DNA of 64,000 nt. Origin: Paenibacillus sp. FSL K6-1330 (lineage in GTDB: Bacteria; Bacillota; Bacilli; Paenibacillales; Paenibacillaceae). This document shows, in pieces, positions 61,701 to 64,000 of this stretch. The notes under the pieces were generated by a model. The model did not search any database. It had not been told where the DNA came from and worked only from the letters and a program-made list of their open reading frames with translations. The stretch covers positions 3,857,501 to 3,921,500 of the forward strand of contig NZ_CP150269.1 in the NCBI RefSeq assembly GCF_037976825.1, read 5' to 3'. The first letter of the stretch is position 1; the number at the start of each line of letters is the position of its first letter. The translations under genes were made by a program, and so were the position numbers.

Positions 61701-64000
61701 AAATTGTAAAAGCTGCGGTGCGGCACCATGACGCCCTTCGGCTGACCCGTTGAACCTGAGGTATAGATGACATACATCGGGTCATCAGGATCCTGTGCCC
61801 CTGCGGCGGCAGCATCGTCTCCGCCGGAGAACAGCGTCTCATCCGTTATGTCCAGCACCTGCAAGGAGGCCGGCACGACGGTCGTAGATCCGGAACGCGC
61901 GCCGTCCGCGATTACCAGCTCCGCGCCGCTGTCCTCTAGCATATAGCGGATGCGCTCCTCTGGATGATGCGGATCTACAGGCAGATAAGCGCCTCCGGCT
62001 TTCATAACGGCGAGCATAGCGGTCAGCGTGGGGATGGAGCGCTCCGCCATGATGCCGATTACGCTGCTGCGTCCCACACCTTTGGCGCGCAAGGTTCGCG
62101 CCAGCGCATCGGTACGGCGATCCAGCTCCCGATAGGTCATGGATTCACCGCCGCAAGCTACGGCCGGCAGTTCGGGAACGGCCAGCGCCTGTTCCTTAAA
62201 GCAATCATGCAGACAGCGCGGCGGCGAAAAGTCCGCTTCGCGTCTCCCCAACGCCAGCATGTGCAGGCGCTCCTCCTCCGTCAGCATCTCCACTTCGCCT
62301 AGTGTGGCGTCGGGACGGAGCGTCACGCTGCGCAGCAGCTGCACATAATGCCGCATGAACCGCTCGGCTGTCGCGCGGCGAAACAAATCGGTATTATATT
62401 CCACGACAAGCCGCAATTCCGCACCATTCTCCACAGCCTGAATCATTAAATCGTATTTGGCGGTTCCATGCTCAAAGCGCTGGTGGCGATACGACAACCC
62501 CTCAGATGAAGCGTTTGGAATACCCAGGTTTTGCATGATGAACATCGTGTCAAACAGCGGACTCCGGCTGGCATCCCTTCTGTCCATCCATTGCGCAATT
62601 TCCTCGAATGGATAATCGGCGTGGGCGTAAGCCCCAGTCGCCATCTCTTTCACTTCGGACAAAAAAGCTCTGAACGGCTTGTCCGCGAGCGGATAAGCGC
62701 GCAGCGCCAGCGTGCCGGTGAACATGCCCGCGATCGCTTCTAGCACGCGCCTATTCCGTCCAGCAATCGGCGTGCCGACGGCAATGTCCTCGGCCCCTGT
62801 ATAGTGGGCGAGGAACGTGTAATATGCCGATAGCAGCACCATAAACGGAGTCGTGCCCGATTCGGCCGCTAGGCTGCGCACAGCCTTCGTCAAACCAGCC
62901 TCGACGTAGACGTCGAACGTTTCGCCGCGATTGCCTTTGACGAGCGGCCGCGGGGCATCGGTTGGAAGCGCAAGCGTCGGCCAGTCTCCCCGGCATTGCT
63001 CGCGCCAATACCGTTCGGCGTTCCCAGAGAGCGGCCTGCTCTCCTGCCATACCGCATAATCCTTGTATTGCAGCGGCAGCGGCGGCAGCGAACCTCCCTG
63101 ATATAAAGTCATCAGGTCGGACAAAAGAATGCCCGCCGACATGCCATCGGATGCAATATGGTGCATATCAAGAAACAGCACATGGCGCTCCGGCCCCAGC
63201 GTCAGCAAAGCTGCGCGGAGCAGCGGAGCCGTATCGAGCCTGAACGGCCGGAACAAGCTTTGCAGCACGGTCTCCGCTTCCGCTTCATCGGCCTCCATGC
63301 GAATCAAGCGGAAAGAAATGGCGTCGTGAACACGCTGTCTGATCTCTCCGTCGATGACGTGGAAGGTGGTACGAAGCGTCTCGTGACGCTCTACAATGGC
63401 TTGCAGGACGGCCTCCAGCCGATCTGCATCAATAACCCCGTCCAAGTGCAACAATTCAGGCAAATTATAGCTGCGATCATCCGGAATCGCCTGCTGTTGC
63501 AAATACATACGTTTCTGCGGCGATGAAACCGGATAATGCTCTTGCGGAGCCGCCTTTGGAATCGGCTCCAGCGTATCGCCGAACAAAGAGTCGGACACTT
63601 GGCCGGTCCATGGCCCGTCCTGCACTCTGGTTACTCTTGATCCGCCAACACCTCCAGCCGCCGCTTGCCCGTCACGAGTACCGTACGCCATTTTCCCGTC
63701 AATGGTGCTGGCTACCGCTTGCCCGCCGTTCGCCTCTTTCTCGCCGATCCCAACGCCTGCCCCTTGTCGATCATGCCCTGCGCTTGTTCTTTGCGCTGTC
63801 ACCGCGCCGCTCTCCCTGAGACGCTGCTCGATCAGCGCTGTGAACGAAGGCAGATCCGCATGTCCCAGCAAATCCGCCGCCTGAATGCGTACGCCCACAA
63901 GCTCGCTGACCCGGTTTACTATTTTGAGCGCAATAATGGAATCTCCGCCCAGCTCATAAAACCCGGCATTCGCAGGCAATTCGTCATAACCCAGTAGCTC
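55787..64000 (-). CDS. Multimodular NRPS, partial (T-C-A-T-C-A-T-C)
   Basis: 2737 codons are visible and the frame is still open at the right edge (ELLGYDEL precedes the first listed residue). Numbered from TTG at 63979: T1 (GGDS, Ser14), a Gly/Ala-rich linker (about 58-145), C1 (HHIASDG at 273-279), A1 (from about 590), T2 (GGHSLKAA near 1130), C2 (HHIITDG near 1329), A2 (YTSGSTGRPKGVM near 1835), T3 (GGHSLKAA near 2230) and C3 (HHIITDG near 2428). There is no thioesterase. Manual PheA numbering gives code DVAYLGGVCK for A1 (no prediction) and DIVQMGLVWK for A2, close to the Gly code DILQLGLIWK. All catalytic motifs look intact. The final C domain has no partner in this window. Confidence 0.95.
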   Translation of the reverse strand, partial: ELLGYDELPANAGFYELGGDSIIALKIVNRVSELVGVRIQAADLLGHADLPSFTALIEQRLRESGAVTAQRTSAGHDRQGAGVGIGEKEANGGQAVASTIDGKMAYGTRDGQAAAGGVGGSRVTRVQDGPWTGQVSDSLFGDTLEPIPKAAPQEHYPVSSPQKRMYLQQQAIPDDRSYNLPELLHLDGVIDADRLEAVLQAIVERHETLRTTFHVIDGEIRQRVHDAISFRLIRMEADEAEAETVLQSLFRPFRLDTAPLLRAALLTLGPERHVLFLDMHHIASDGMSAGILLSDLMTLYQGGSLPPLPLQYKDYAVWQESRPLSGNAERYWREQCRGDWPTLALPTDAPRPLVKGNRGETFDVYVEAGLTKAVRSLAAESGTTPFMVLLSAYYTFLAHYTGAEDIAVGTPIAGRNRRVLEAIAGMFTGTLALRAYPLADKPFRAFLSEVKEMATGAYAHADYPFEEIAQWMDRRDASRSPLFDTMFIMQNLGIPNASSEGLSYRHQRFEHGTAKYDLMIQAVENGAELRLVVEYNTDLFRRATAERFMRHYVQLLRSVTLRPDATLGEVEMLTEEERLHMLALGRREADFSPPRCLHDCFKEQALAVPELPAVACGGESMTYRELDRRTDALARTLRAKGVGRSSVIGIMAERSIPTLTAMLAVMKAGGAYLPVDPHHPEERIRYMLEDSGAELVIADGARSGSTTVVPASLQVLDITDETLFSGGDDAAAAGAQDPDDPMYVIYTSGSTGQPKGVMVPHRSFYNFGHSLRTFFDGQYGEGDRCLSLTNISFDVSVAELFMPLMFGACTVLYPEPKLLDPRRIAEVIAEERITFAYLPPSLLKEVARLLEQSASAITLDKMLVGVEPIKDETLELYTKLNPGMRIINGYGPTEATVCSNMYAYKPGAYRGGYVPIGGPMHNVEIYIFGYGGQLAPIGAAGELYIAGSGLADGYVNKPDMTAERFLPHPYNEGRFMYRTGDIAKWLPDGNAVYVDRADQQVKIRGVRIEMNEVRSQLISLPEVEDAVVVAREQASGDRELCAYVVASDKLPSREWRRKLKDKLPEAMIPAYIAAIDAIPLTPNGKVDRRALPEPDFGERGKPELPRDGMEERVAAIWEEVLGDTAGPIGIHDDFFEVGGHSLKAAVLAGKLQQATGTLVPLSLIFELTSIAEIAAWLKERDGAAVAAEPIPKSERRDWYPMSRAQRRQYMMQMLAGDATMYHVPFALRLQGRLDAARLEDAFTALIARHESLRTTFHMTKDEFRQMVHPPYAFKLETLDRAASTGDEALRGAPPDGAEVTRLMEVFQRPFHLDKLPLLRAGLLRLNEEDHLLLLDVHHIITDGVSSGLLVNELSQLYAGQALPELRVQYSDYAVWQETGFANGTYEEHKQYWMEIFEGKLSVLELPTYRPRPSLPSYKGRRYSFRLDARTTAAARKLAREAKTTLYTVLLGAFAAMLAKYSGQAEVIVGTPAAGREHADTHSMIGMFVNTLALRTRPARDKTVRAYMAELHNHVVEALSRQTYPFEELVEGLKADSDRSRNPLFDAMFVLQNMDRAVMEAGGLVFGVMPFETRTSKFDLTLEAVEREAEIELQLEYATDLFHEETARRMAESYTVLVREMCRSRDRTVGELELMSESERDQLLALLAGGSMPVLAASREGGNGRMETRAEKDTTDQQGDATASSQATTEWTGFVQEVERQAARTPDAAAIQFGTETVTYAELNERANRLAHSLRAKSVGPERIVALMASRSPLLLVAILGILKAGGAYVAIDPAYPKERIDWMLEDCGEALLLTEKAYAGVVTRAVAEWYLDDPELYAADRGNPELVHKPDHLAYVLYTSGSTGRPKGVMIEHRGLAHFISGFRERIPFEKGQSILAMASVSFDIFVVENLLPLTLGMRIVLASEEERGDAALLQGLIDTYGIDVLQITPSRFKWWMNQRGETDGLQQLHILMIGAEPLTADVLGRLRAATGARLFNLYGPTETTVWTSMREVTEGEEISIGTPIEGSLMMVLDEGLKLQPTGVTGEICIGGPGVGRGYLSHPEWDVAFVPNPYAPGERMYRTGDLGRRLENGEFAYAGRRDFQVKIRGHRIEIGEIEQLLLRHEQVKETVVTAFEEEDGEYALCAYVVMLNVAAADAEQDDDTPSGRLTAQLREFLGDKLPSYMVPAFMVVLDAIPLTPTGKIDRRSLPKPGPADTGTRELVPLSTDTERKLAEIWKELLGTDAISAKDSFFDLGGHSLKAAGMISRIAERFGIQMPLRDIFMNPTLEGLAAHLDTSGTVAAARIPKQPECEHYPMSRAQRRQFMMGLISGEATMYHVPFAVHMQGKLDVERLEEAFLAIMRRHESLRTTFHHEEDEFRQRVHAEPVFSLERGAKLRMAAGKLLAEGGDEGLFGGISALMERFIRPFDLGSLPLFRAGLIPLGEERHLLLLDLHHIITDGVSVSVLLQELTTLYGGGELPELDIQYRDYTVWQEEQIGSEAYMGHERYWLEAFEGELPTLELKTSLPRPELQNFKGSLINFRLDEGLTLQIKAFARERGTTLYTVLLGAYAMLLSKWSGDEDIIIGTPVAGRNHAQLEGLIGMFVNTVAIRSFPESYRTVGDYLTELHEDVLRALEHQNYPFEDLVQKLGIEQDRSRNPLFVTMFILQNIDRVAYRSGGIEFDPKEFDPGVSKFDLTLEAVEQDGKIGFTLEYATSLFHEENAWALADDYTAIIHALVEDGAKKKISAVLAASKLA

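Noticed and set aside
59921..61753. 610-codon open frame on the plus strand
   Set aside because: It lies fully antisense to the NRPS adenylation and condensation domains, which have intact motifs. High G+C genes often give long mirror frames. The sequence is rich in Arg, His and Gln with no domain.
1..64000. CRISPR array, tRNA and rRNA genes
   Set aside because: No regularly spaced repeats, no tRNA cloverleaf and no rRNA sequence were seen on either strand by reading; a covariance scan was not possible.

Overview
The window looks like a chromosome segment of a Paenibacillus-type Firmicute. The basis is YesM/YesN two-component pairs next to LplB/LplC-type sugar permeases, a multidomain GH43 enzyme with a FIMAH-like tail, strong AGGAGG ribosome binding sites, and NRPS genes. 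No rRNA, tRNA, CRISPR array or intact prophage was seen. Almost all real genes lie on the minus strand; the plus-strand ones are a SNF2 helicase, an MFS transporter and an amidohydrolase.

Layout. 1-5.6 kb: a membrane-protein fragment, an ECF sigma/anti-sigma pair, a secreted hypothetical, a small XRE regulator, a DHFR-fold protein, and several gene remnants. 5.8-12.2 kb: a multicopper oxidase lipoprotein, a VOC protein, and a compact operon (FAD oxidoreductase, ECF41-type sigma factor, two-domain VOC protein, DUF6220 membrane protein). 12.6-18.3 kb: an A/T-rich SWIM-SNF2 helicase, HxlR and TetR regulators, an MFS transporter, and a sugar permease cut by an IS3-like remnant. 18.5-29.5 kb: a carbohydrate block of two permeases, a binding protein, a YesN-like regulator, a YesM-like kinase and a 1283-residue GH43 protein. 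30-35.8 kb: a sugar-oxidation operon (two Gfo/Idh/MocA dehydrogenases, a TIM-barrel isomerase, a DUF993 protein) with an AraC/cupin regulator. 36-40 kb: MarR and amidohydrolase divergent pair, then a secreted LPMO (AA10). 40-45.3 kb: a decayed zone with a LysR remnant, a truncated condensation-adenylation NRPS gene behind a clear c-di-GMP-I riboswitch, and a haloalkane dehalogenase remnant. 45.6-51 kb: a universal stress protein, a CynX-type MFS, an XRE-cupin regulator, an alpha/beta hydrolase, an IS3 remnant and an orphan EutQ-like cupin. 51-64 kb: the downstream end of a biosynthetic cluster (M20 peptidase, discrete malonyl-CoA acyltransferase, type II thioesterase, BtrH-like acyltransferase, and a partial NRPS arranged T-C-A-T-C-A-T-C that runs off the right edge).

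The most interesting parts are that cluster, the riboswitch in front of a damaged NRPS fragment, and the repeats. A MITE-like 160-170 bp element occurs twice, and a second intergenic repeat family abuts truncated genes. The cluster carries a separate acyltransferase, so trans-AT polyketide modules probably lie to the right of the window. Its NRPS ends in a condensation domain without a visible partner. Many intergenic regions here are graveyards of truncated or frameshifted genes, which points to long-term decay of accessory DNA. Coordinates include stop codons, and starts were moved where a ribosome binding site favoured a later codon.
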